Assembly (NCBI GenBank): GCA_039707655.1
Contig: CM077676.1
Span: forward strand, 375,910,114 to 375,974,113
Length of the DNA stretch: 64,000 nucleotides
Reading direction: 5' to 3'
From: Elymus sibiricus
Taxonomy: Eukaryota > Streptophyta > Magnoliopsida > Poales > Poaceae
Shown: piece by piece, positions 1 to 8,561 of the stretch
Position numbering within the stretch: position 1 is the stretch's first letter
Layout: each line of letters starts with the position of its first letter
The notes under the pieces: model-generated
Told to the model about the DNA's origin: nothing
Databases searched by the model: none
The model's input: the letters and a program-made list of their open reading frames with translations, nothing else
Position numbers and translations under genes: made by a program

Positions 1-2938
1 AGATCTTGCCGCCAAGGTCTTGGACATACTGCATGAAGGTGCGACTTGTGAACTGCGTAGCGTTGTCGGTGATGATCCTGTTCGGCACACCAAAACGGCA
101 CACAATCCCCTTGAAGAACTTGACTGCTGACTGTGCTGTCACCCTCCTCACTGCTTCCACTTCTGGCCACTTCATGAACTTGTCGATAGCGACGTACAAG
201 TACTCGAAGCCCCCGGCAGCGCGGGGGAAGGGACCCAGTATGTCGAGCCCCCAGACCGAGAAGGGCCAGGAGAGAGGGATCGTCTGGAGAGCTTGAGCTG
301 GCTGATGAAGTTGCTTCGAATGAAACTGGCACGCTTCACACTTGGTTACTAGTCCAGTTGCATCCTGGAGAGCAGTAGGCCAGAAGAATCCTTGCCGGAA
401 TGCCTTGCCGACAAGGGCTCTTGAGCCTATGTGGGATCCACATATGCCCCCATGAATCTCTGCCAACAGCTCTAGTCCGTCCTCCCGAGGAATGCACTTC
501 AATTTCACACCGTTGGGTCTCTTTCTGTACAGGACGTCGTCGACGAACTGGTACATACTTGACTGACGGGCTACTTTCTCAGCTTCTTCCTGCTCCTCAG
601 GGAGTTCTCCTGTCTGAAGGAAACGGACTATTTGCTGTGCCCATGCCGGAGCCTGTGGCTCGACGACAAGGACTAAAGGCGAGTCTTCAGCTGCGGGAGC
701 ATTTGCTTCTACGGCAAGAACCTGAGGTTCTTGGCGGAGCAGCTGCTCACCGGCAACTGGTATTTCCTCGGCAGCAGGGGCGCTTGCTTCGGCGGCAAGA
801 ACCAGAGGTTCTGCGCGAAGCCGCTGCTCACCGGCAACCGGGTCGTTCCCGGCAAGATCCTTGCCGGGGGCTTCGGGAAGCCCTGCCGGGAAGTACTCGC
901 CGGTACTTAACTTTCTTCTCTTATCAGGCCTTGTCGATGGCGACACGGATGGTTGAGTCAAGCGGAGCACAAAAGTCCCTGGTTCCACAGGTAGCTTGAG
1001 TGCGGCACGCTTCGACAGGTCGTCGGCAATGCTGTTCTCTGATCGAGGAACATGCTCTGTCTGAAGACCGTCAAAGCGCTCCTCCAGCTTCCTCACTTCA
1101 TCGACGTATGCTTCCATCAGCGGGCTCTGATAATCTTTGTTGACCTGCCTCACGACGAGCTGGGAGTCACCCCTGACGATGAGCTTCCTGATCCCAAGGT
1201 CTGCCGCGATCCTGAGACCGGCAAGCAGTCCTTCATACTCTGCCGTGTTGTTGGTCGATCTCTCCCGGGGAAAATGCATCTGGATGACGTACTTGAGGTG
1301 CTCTCCGGTGGGTGCGACAAGCAGCACGCCGGCACCGGCGCCTTGCAGCGAAAAGGCTCCATCAAAGTACATGATCCATTCGCGATCTGTTTCCTTGCCG
1401 GGAATCGCTGATTCTTGAACTTCGTCGTCTGGCGTTGGGGTCCATTCTGCAATGAACTCTGCCAAGGCCCTGCTCTGGATAGTTGAAGAACTTTCAAACT
1501 TGAGACCAAAGCATGATAGCTCCAACGCCCACTCGACAATCCTGCCGGTCGCTTCTGGGTTCCGGAGAATCCGTTGCAGCGGAAAGCGAGTGACGACGGT
1601 GATCTCATGTGCTTGGAAGTAATGGCGCAGCTTCCTCGAGGCCATGAGAAGGCCGAAGAGCAACTTCTGCACACCAGAATATCTCGACCTAGCCCCCTGC
1701 AACAGGGAGCTGACGAAATAGACTGGGTGCTGCACCATCTTCTTCTTCTGCACTGCTTGGCTTGACTGCGCGGATCTTTCCTTGTCGGCACCAGGCTCCG
1801 CCGGGGCTGGCCCCGGCAAGTCGCTTGGCGGGTCTGCCGTTGCCGCTGCATCCTCCTCTGCTTCTCTCTCCGCCACCAGCGCAGCACTAACCACTTGATT
1901 CGTTGCCGCTAAATATAGCAGCAACGGCTCTTGTGGCCTAGGCGCGACTAGTACTGGCGGAGAGGAGAGGTACCTCTTCAAATCCTGCAGCGCTGCCTCC
2001 GCTTCCGGAGTCCATTTCATTGGACCTGCCTTCTTCAAGATTTTGAAAAATGGCAGGGCGCGCTCAGCAGACTTTGAGATGAACCTACTCAAAGCAGCGA
2101 CGCAGCCGGCAAGGCGACGCACATCCTTGACTCATCTTGGCGCTTCAATCTGCTCAATTGCCTTGATCTTGTCGGGATTGGCTTCAATTCCACGCTGAGA
2201 TACAAAGAACCCGAGAAGCTTGCCGGATGGGACGCCAAACACGCATTTCTCGGGATTGAGCTTCAGGTTGATCCTGCGCAGATTTGCAAATGTCTCCTCC
2301 AGATCTTGAATGAGCGTTGCCTTGTCCTTGGTTTTGACCACTATGTCATCCATGTAAGCTTCCATATTTCTATGCAGCTGGGCCCCGAAACCACTCTGGA
2401 CGGCTCTTGCGAAGGTCGAACCAGCACTTTTCAACCCGAAAGGCATACGCAAGAAGCAGTATGTACCACATGGGGTGATAAATGCGGTCTTCTCTTCGTC
2501 TTCTTTTGCCATGAAGATCTGGTGATAGCCTGAGTATGCGTCAAGGAATGACAGCAGATCGCAGCCGGCAGTGGAATCCACAATCTGGTCGATGCGCGGC
2601 AAGGGAAAGGGATCTTTTGGACAGGCTTTATTGATATCTGTAAAGTCAATACATAGCCTCCATTTACCATTCGCCTTGCGCACAACAACTGGATTGGCCA
2701 ACCATGTAGGATGGAGGACTCCTCTAACCAGGCCTGCCGCCTCAAGCTTCTTTATCTCTTCCGCAATAAACTCTTGCCGCTCCAAGGCTTGCTTCCGCAC
2801 CTTCTGCTTGACGGGCCGCGCGTGGGGACAGACAGCTAGGTGGTGCTCAATTACCTCCCTGGGAACACCGGGGATGTCAGATGGTTGCCATGCAAACACA
2901 TCGACATTCGCCCGCAGGAAGGCAACGAGCGCGCTTTC
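1..2938 (-). pseudogene. pol: TE1 pol: RT, RNase H, archaeal-type RNase H, integrase (partial)
   Basis: Pol part of the polyprotein, which makes and integrates the cDNA. It lies in the same frame as gag-protease, separated only by a TAG at 2939-2941. RT spans about 2830-2170 with YMDD near 2346-2357. The Ty3-type RNase H lies near 1950-1480 and looks degenerate. A second RNase H with motif YFDGA near 1365 and TNNTAEYEGL downstream follows (about 1380-1000). A low-complexity linker (about 940-640) leads to the integrase His/Cys finger (about 480-330) and catalytic core, with GLD near 250 and TDN near 68. One in-frame TGA at 2132-2134 separates RT from RNase H; the next 710 codons are open to the window edge. 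With only that lesion it may have been active recently. I call it a pseudogene because of the TGA. Confidence 0.88.
677..838 (-). repeat. In-frame 81-bp duplication in the TE1 pol linker
   Basis: Two adjacent 81-bp units (758-838 and 677-757) encode about 27 residues each with the pattern AGEQ-LR-EP-VLA-EA-APAAE. TE10 has a single unit at the same place (about 49725-49790), so TE1 gained one. The unit lies between the second RNase H and integrase, and its length keeps the frame open. Confidence 0.8.
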
Positions 2939-5812
2939 CTATTTGTCATCAAGGGTGGAGTTTATGGTGAAGGTTCCCCCCGTCCCGTCCTCCTTGGCGG
3001 GCACCCTCTTGGTCTCAGGCGGAGCAGCCTTGGATTTCTTGGTCTGGCCGGCAGAGCCCTCTGGGGCACCCTCGACGGCAGCGCAGCACTCTGGAGAGGC
3101 GCGCTTGCCGGAGTTTGTACCAGAGGTCTTGCCGGGCTTCTTCTTCTTGCCGGGATCTTGAGCGGCAGGAGCATGCACCTTAACGGCGGACGCTGCAACT
3201 GCTTCCCGGTAGAGCTTGTCGGTGCAAATGAGCGCGTCTTTCTTGTCGGAGTGGACAGTGATGACGCTCATTGGACCGGGCATCTTCAAGACGTTGTAGG
3301 CGTAATGCGAGGCCGCCATGAACTTAGCCAGCGCTGGGCGGCCAAGGATTCCATTGTACGGCAACGGTATCTTGGCGACGTCGAAGACGACCTTCTCCAT
3401 CCTGAAGTTCAGCTCGCTGCCGAATGTTACCGGCAGCGTGATTTTGCCCTTCGGCTGGTTCCTTCCCGGATTGACCCCTTGGAAAGAGCCTGTCTCCTCG
3501 AGATCTCCGTCGGGAATTTGCAGCCTCTTGATCACATCGGGCGAGATCAGGTTCAGGCCGGCCCCACCGTCAACTAACATTTTCGTCACCTGGAGGTTGC
3601 GAATCGTTGGTGAAACCAACAACGGCAAGCACCCGACCGCAGTTGTGCGATCAGGGTGATCCTCGGCGTCAAAAATGATAGGCGTGTGGGACCACTTTAG
3701 TGGCTTCCAGGCATCAAGGGATGGCTCTGCCGCATTAATCTCGCGCGCCCACTGCTTGAGCTGGCGGTGAGAGGAATGCAACGAAGCACCCCCGTCGACG
3801 CACATGGCCTCTGTAGCCTTCTGGAACTCGTGTTCACTGGACTCGTCGCCCTCTGCATCATCGTCATCATCATTTCCTTGCTCTTTGGCGTGGCCCCGAG
3901 CAGGCTTCTCTTGCTGCTGCCTGGGCTTGCCGCGATGACCTCCTCGACCGCGCTTCCTGCCAGACCCTCCGGCACCATCTTGGGCTCTTTCCTTGTCGCG
4001 CCTTTCGTACTCGGCGCGCTGCTTCTCGGCAAGCTCCTCAACTTGCCGGCAGTCTTGGACATCATGGCCCTTGGTACGGTGGATCTTGCAGTACTGCTTG
4101 CCGGATCCTTCTGGCTTGTCGGCAGCCGCCAAGGCCTGACACGCCGCACACCCGGCAACCTCCTTGCCGGGGTCGTCGGTCTTGGACTTCTTGGCGGTGC
4201 CGGTGTTGCCCGAACCTTCAACGGCAAGCACGGCCTTGCCCTTGCGCTTCTTGTTCTTCCGCCGCCCCTTTCTTGCCGGGGCAGGAGCGTCTTCACTATC
4301 GGAGTCGACTCCAGCGCCAGCGTTCTCGCCGGGGAGTCTCCTTCCTTCTTCTGCCCGAGCACATTTGTCGGCCAAGGCGTAGAGCTCGGCGACATCTCTG
4401 ACTTTGTTCATCGCCAGCTCCTCCCGCATCTTACGATTGCGCACATTCTGATGAAAGGCGCTGATGACGGCGGCGGGATGAACGTCAGGAATGTTGTGTT
4501 GGATAAGGCTGAACCTCTGGATATACTTGCGCAAAGTTTCGCCTTCTTTCTGGGGAATGATGTGCAGATCACTCTCCTGGCCAGGAGCTTGGTGGCCGCC
4601 GGTGAAGGCGCCAACAAACTGATGGCACAGGTCGGCCCAAGAAGAGATGGAATTCTTGGGCAGGTGCATCAACCATGATCTCACGTTGGGCTTCAGTACC
4701 AACGGAAAGTAGTTGGCCAGCACCTTATCGTCACGAGCCCCGGCAGCCTGCACCGCGATGGTGTAGATGCTCAAGAACTCGGACGGATGAGTCTTGCCGT
4801 CGTACTTCTCCGGTACTTCCGGCTTGAAGGAGCGGGAGCTAGGCCACTGGACTTGCCGCAGCTCATGAGTAAACGCTGGGCAACCCACCTCGTAAGGTAG
4901 GGAGCCAGGGTACCCTGGCGCGGGCTCGTCAACAGCGGTCCCAGCGCGCTTGTCGGACTGGCGACGCGCTTCCCTTCGGCGCTCGATGGTGGTTCGAGCG
5001 TCCTCCTTCTTCCGTTCCCGAAGAACGTGACGTTGATCGCGGCGAACCCGCGGATCAGACGATGCCGTGGAATCATCCTCACGGGCGCCGATCCGTCGAG
5101 TTAACGACCGCTCTTGATGCAGCGGAGGGGAACGCAACATAGTCGTTCCAGCTCCGGTCTTCTCTCCATCACCATGCACCAGCCTAGACGACTGCAGCCG
5201 CGAGGGTTCACCCTGCTGCGGTACGTCGTTGTTGGCTAGGCCGATGAGGCTCTGGATAGCGGCTCGCCACTCGTCTAGCTTCTCCGCGGCGGGAGGGAAG
5301 TCTAGGAGCAGCTGAGCTCGCGCCAATGCCTCTGCTGGCGTAGGCGGCGGCGACAGGTGCGAAGAACGTGAGGTGCTCAAACTCCTAACAGGGTTAGAAG
5401 GAGCGCCATCACGACTCTGCACCCGTGCGCGGCTTCCACCAGCGTGCTGACGCGGATCTTGGCCCTGCGCACCCTGGGAGTGATGCGCAGGGGCCTTCCC
5501 ATGCGGAAGCCTAGAACCACCAACGTCTTGAGGCTGCACGTCACGCGCGTCCTGAGAAGGTCGCGGGACATGCGCCGGCGTATTCGTCCTGGAAGGCGCC
5601 ACTCCATCCTTGGAAGTCGCTGCACCACCCGCAGGTCGCGCAGCTCCATCCTTGGACCTGTTGCTCGTCCGGCTCGGATCGCCGGAACGCCGTGGAAGCT
5701 CGGAGCCTCCACCTCCTCCATCCGCGCCTACCCCGTCGCCTGTGCGCGCAGCATCAGGCACGACGGATGCAGATGGACCAACCGCCGTGAAACCCTTCTT
5801 CTTGGGAGCCAT
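2939..5812 (-). CDS. gag: TE1 gag-protease polyprotein, 957 codons, intact
   Basis: Structural capsid/nucleocapsid protein and aspartic protease of the element. The ATG at 5812 has a strong context (GCCATGG) and lies about 65 bp downstream of the primer site; the product begins MAPKKKG. The first 300 residues are basic, Ser/Pro/Arg-rich linker. The retrotransposon gag core is at about residues 317-470, a Lys/Arg-rich cluster (KGRRKNKKRKGK) near 516, and a zinc finger YCKIHRTKGHDVQDC near 571-585 with spacing CX2HX4HX4C. An acidic run follows, then the protease with VDGGAG near residue 745. The frame ends in TAG (2939-2941), after which pol continues in the same frame. No internal stop or frameshift is present, unlike the TE10 homologue. 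Confidence 0.9.
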   Translation of the reverse strand: MAPKKKGFTAVGPSASVVPDAARTGDGVGADGGGGGSELPRRSGDPSRTSNRSKDGAARPAGGAATSKDGVAPSRTNTPAHVPRPSQDARDVQPQDVGGSRLPHGKAPAHHSQGAQGQDPRQHAGGSRARVQSRDGAPSNPVRSLSTSRSSHLSPPPTPAEALARAQLLLDFPPAAEKLDEWRAAIQSLIGLANNDVPQQGEPSRLQSSRLVHGDGEKTGAGTTMLRSPPLHQERSLTRRIGAREDDSTASSDPRVRRDQRHVLRERKKEDARTTIERRREARRQSDKRAGTAVDEPAPGYPGSLPYEVGCPAFTHELRQVQWPSSRSFKPEVPEKYDGKTHPSEFLSIYTIAVQAAGARDDKVLANYFPLVLKPNVRSWLMHLPKNSISSWADLCHQFVGAFTGGHQAPGQESDLHIIPQKEGETLRKYIQRFSLIQHNIPDVHPAAVISAFHQNVRNRKMREELAMNKVRDVAELYALADKCARAEEGRRLPGENAGAGVDSDSEDAPAPARKGRRKNKKRKGKAVLAVEGSGNTGTAKKSKTDDPGKEVAGCAACQALAAADKPEGSGKQYCKIHRTKGHDVQDCRQVEELAEKQRAEYERRDKERAQDGAGGSGRKRGRGGHRGKPRQQQEKPARGHAKEQGNDDDDDAEGDESSEHEFQKATEAMCVDGGASLHSSHRQLKQWAREINAAEPSLDAWKPLKWSHTPIIFDAEDHPDRTTAVGCLPLLVSPTIRNLQVTKMLVDGGAGLNLISPDVIKRLQIPDGDLEETGSFQGVNPGRNQPKGKITLPVTFGSELNFRMEKVVFDVAKIPLPYNGILGRPALAKFMAASHYAYNVLKMPGPMSVITVHSDKKDALICTDKLYREAVAASAVKVHAPAAQDPGKKKKPGKTSGTNSGKRASPECCAAVEGAPEGSAGQTKKSKAAPPETKRVPAKEDGTGGTFTINSTLDDK

Positions 5813-5876
5813 GGCGGTGAAGATGATCGAAGATCCGACGCGCTGATCACCAGATCAGGTTTGCACAACCTCGATC

Positions 5877-5894
5877 CCCCTACCTGGCGCGCCA
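5877..5894 (-). other. TE1 primer-binding site
   Basis: On the minus strand TGGCGCGCCAGGTAGGGG starts 4 bases after the LTR end (CACGACA then TCTT). It is the tRNA 3'-end-complementary site that primes minus-strand cDNA. TE10 has the same site with one change (TGGCGTGCCAGG). Confidence 0.85.
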
Positions 5895-6167
5895 AAGATG
5901 TCGTGGGAAACGAACACCTATGGGATCAAGGAGATCCCTTACGGTTCGGCAAGGGGAGAGGATTGCACGAAGAGCAGAACTAACGAACAGCATGCGGGGG
6001 ATTTACCCAGGTTCGGGCCGCACCGATGCGTAAAACCCTACTCCTGCTTTGATTGTATTATTGTGGATGTTCTTGGCCAAGTTCTGGGAGCTACAGTAGC
6101 AGCTACGCATGCAGAATGGGCCTCCAGAAGTGCCTCCTTCCTTTCTTACTGTACGCCTCGGGCCTCC

Positions 6168-6174
6168 TTTTATA
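6168..6174 (-). promoter_or_regulatory. TATA box of TE1 LTR promoter
   Basis: TATAAAA on the minus strand in the context AATATAAAAGGAGGCC, about 270 bp from the LTR's downstream end. It corresponds in position and context to CTATAAAAGGAGG in the TE10 LTRs. Confidence 0.75.
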
Positions 6175-6520
6175 TTAGTCAAAGGGGCTACCACAGTGGC
6201 GTACAAGATAAGGCATGAGGTGGAAAGTAACTACAGTGTTACCACAGTATTATCATACCTAACCCTGACGGCTTAGGACAAACTCATTAAATGCACCGTG
6301 AGGTGTCCGTCGAGGTGTCCCTTAGCGTCTCGGGCTTGGAAAAGCTTTACAGGGGATGGGCAAAAGCAGCCATCCCATCAGCACCGCTTAAGCATCGCGT
6401 GGCCAGCATCGCACCACGTCACCATGAGGACAAGCCCTAAACGACAAGGCCGGCCGCTGCACTGGAGCGATAGCGCTGCACTGTGCAGAGCCTTGCCGGG
6501 GCTGGATCCTTGCCGGGGCT

Positions 6521-6619
6521 GAATCCTTGCCGGGCCCGGGGCTTGCCGGGACCGAATCCTTGCCGGGCCCGGGGCTTGCCGGGACCGAATCCTTGCCGGG
6601 CCCGGGGCTTGTCGGGACC
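6521..6619. repeat. 33-bp tandem repeat (3 units) in TE1 LTR
   Basis: Three contiguous units at 6521-6553, 6554-6586 and 6587-6619; only the third differs (one base). Each contains CTTGCCGG twice and a CCCGGG core. Weaker related units flank it on both sides. It lies upstream of the TATA box, in U3. Confidence 0.9.
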
Positions 6620-6843
6620 GGGTCTTGTCTGGCGCGAGGCCTTGCCGGCAAGGGTCTTGCCGGGCCTCCGCAACCCTTTGGTCTTCTGTTTTCTGGTCTG
6701 ATCGTTGACTTGAATGTCTCCTTGTCGTCTTAGTCTCGTGATTACTCCTAGCTATTCCCCGGCAAGGCTTGCCGCGGTACGGCTACAACTGCCCGTGCAC
6801 AAGTAAGGGGTACTAAAAAGACCCATACCTTAGTACACCGACA

Positions 6844-8522
6844 TAGAGTATTAAGTTCATAAAGAACGGAGTAATGCCTTAAGCAAGATGACATGATGTA
6901 GGCAAAGTAAACTCACGTATGAATAAACCCCATCTTTTTACCCTTAATAGCAACGATACATACGTGTCATGTCCCTTTCTGTCATTGGGATTGAGTACCG
7001 CAAGATCGAACCCATTACAAAGCACCTCTTCCATTGCAAGATAAATCAATCTAGTTGGCCAAACCAAATCAATAGATCGGAGAGAAATACGAAGCTATAA
7101 TAATCATGCATAAAAGAGTTCAGAGAAGACTCAAATAATATTCATGGATAATCTGATCATAAACTCACAATTCATCGGATCCCAACAAACACACCGCAAA
7201 AAGTGATTACATCGGATAGAACTCCAAGAACATCGAGGAGAACATTGTATTGAAGATCAAAAAGAGAGAAGAAGCTATCTAGCTACTAACTATGGACCCG
7301 AAGGTCTGTGGTAAACTACTCACGCATCATCGGAAGGGCAGCAAGGATGATGTAGAGCCCCTCCGTGATCGAATCCCCCTCCGGCGGAGTGCCGGAAAAG
7401 GCCCCCAGATGGGATCTCTCGAGAACAGGAACTTGCGGCGGCGGAAAAAGTATTTCGTGGACTCCTCTATTGGTTTCCCGATTTTAGAGAATTTATAGAG
7501 GTGGAGTTAGGTCAAACGGAGCCTTGTGGGCCCCACGAGCCACCAGGGCGCGCCCCCCCTGGGGCGCGCCGTGGTGCCTCGTGGGCCACTGCTTCATCTT
7601 CTCGTCTCCTCCCGAAGCTTCTAGTGTCTCTTATGTCCAGAAAAAAATCTCTAAAAAGTTTCGTGGCATTTGGACTTCGTTTGGTACTGATATTCTAGAA
7701 AACCAAAAACAGGCAAAAAAACAGCAACTGGCATTGGGCACTAAGTTAATAGGTTAGTCCCAAAAAATGATATATAATTGCTTGTAAAGTGTCGTGGTTT
7801 TGTCACGGCAGATGTCCTCGTGAAAGGACTTAGTGGTGAGGCCATTGCAACTAGGTGGAAGCTTGAAGGGTTTGGTCGGAATCGAGAGACGCGAGTTTTA
7901 CCCAGGTTTGGCCCCTCGAGGTGGAGGTAAAAGCCTACATCCTGCTTGATTGCTATTGATGATGATCTCAATTACAAGGGTGTTGTTTTGCTACCTCTAT
8001 CTCGAGAGCTAGTTTTTCTGTCTCTCCTGACCTGTCTCTAATTGACTTGTCCCTCTTGGGGTGCCTTGCCCCTCCATATATAAGTTGAAGGGGCCGGCTT
8101 ACATGTAGAGTCCTAGTAGGACTACAACTAGTCTATTTTCTATTACAAGTCGGTTCCTAGTCCGGGTCTTTTCTTCCGAACTGATCTAGCCAGGCCGGTT
8201 CAATCTTCCACCGGGTCTTGCTTTCCTTGTCAGGGAACTTTCCTCTTCTTGGACCTTCTCTGCGAGCCGGCCCATTGGGCTCCTGTCAAGCCGGCCTCCT
8301 GCCGGGTCTCGTCAATAAGCCCTGAATTCCTCGTTGTCATCTTATCTTAACCCGGAAAACGGGGCGACCCTATAGAGCCTTCAAGCTCTAGGCCGGGTCA
8401 AACCTTTAGCCGGGTTATAACCGTGGGGAATATCCCCAACATAAAGGTATATAAAACATCCAAGATTGATAATATAATAGCATGGAACAATCAAAAATTA
8501 TAGATACGTTGGAGACGTATCA
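6844..8522 (-). repeat. TE2 3' LTR, partial, interrupted by TE3
   Basis: It matches the TE2 5' LTR (13296-14855) over 6844-7789 and 8447-8522, ending with the terminal motif GATACGTTGGAGACGTATCA. Its remaining ~540 bp lie on the far side of TE1, outside the window. It has many point differences from the 5' copy but no rearrangement other than the two insertions. Confidence 0.9.
7790..8441 (-). mobile_element. TE3: solo LTR of a Gypsy-like element (652 bp)
   Basis: The insert has TGTCGTGG at one end and CCCCAACA at the other, flanked by TAAAG at 7785-7789 and 8442-8446; the uninterrupted site is at 14784 onward. Read on the minus strand it begins TGTTGGGGATATTCCCCA, has a TATA-like ACTTATATATGG near 8085, and the R/U5-like AACCTGGGTAAA. 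No internal region is present, so it is the product of LTR-LTR recombination. Confidence 0.9.
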
Positions 8523-8561
8523 AGCATCCCCAAGCTTAATTCCTACTCGTCCTCGAGTAGG
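8523..8561 (-). promoter_or_regulatory. TE2 polypurine tract and adjacent hairpin
   Basis: On the minus strand AAGCTTGGGGATGCT abuts the 3' LTR and is the likely plus-strand primer. Just upstream (8561-8542) CCTACTCG and CGAGTAGG form a perfect 8-bp stem around AGGA. Hairpins occupy the same position in TE5, TE8 and TE9. Confidence 0.7.

Larger units (their letters stand above)
1..6843 (-). mobile_element. TE1: Tat-lineage Gypsy LTR retrotransposon, 5' part
   Basis: Minus-strand element whose 3' half lies beyond the left edge. Reading leftward the order is 5' LTR (6843-5899), primer-binding site, gag-protease frame, then RT, RNase H, a second RNase H and the start of integrase. The dual RNase H, the CX2HX4HX4C gag finger and the tRNA-type site TGGCGCGCCAGGTA place it in the Tat (Grande/RIRE2-like) lineage of Ty3/Gypsy. 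It inserted in the 3' LTR of TE2: host sequence resumes at 6844 with TAGAG, which also occurs at this point in the uninterrupted LTR at 13835-13839, so TAGAG is the probable target-site duplication. It is the best-preserved element in the window. TE10 is a related copy of a different subfamily. Confidence 0.93.
5899..6843 (-). repeat. TE1 5' LTR (945 bp)
   Basis: The termini are TGTCG at 5899 and CGACA at 6843, a 5-bp inverted repeat typical of LTR ends. The primer site follows directly on the 5' LTR's downstream side. On the minus strand it holds a TATA box and the R/U5-type sequence AACCTGGGTAAA, also present in the TE3 and TE10 LTRs. A 33-bp tandem repeat lies at 6521-6619. The other LTR is outside the window, so insertion age cannot be estimated. 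Confidence 0.9.

Noticed and set aside
3767..4678. A 303-codon plus-strand frame, and a similar one at 45992-46858 on the minus strand
   Set aside because: Both lie exactly opposite gag and mirror its composition; no start context, no domain, and the same shadow arises in both elements from gag codon bias.
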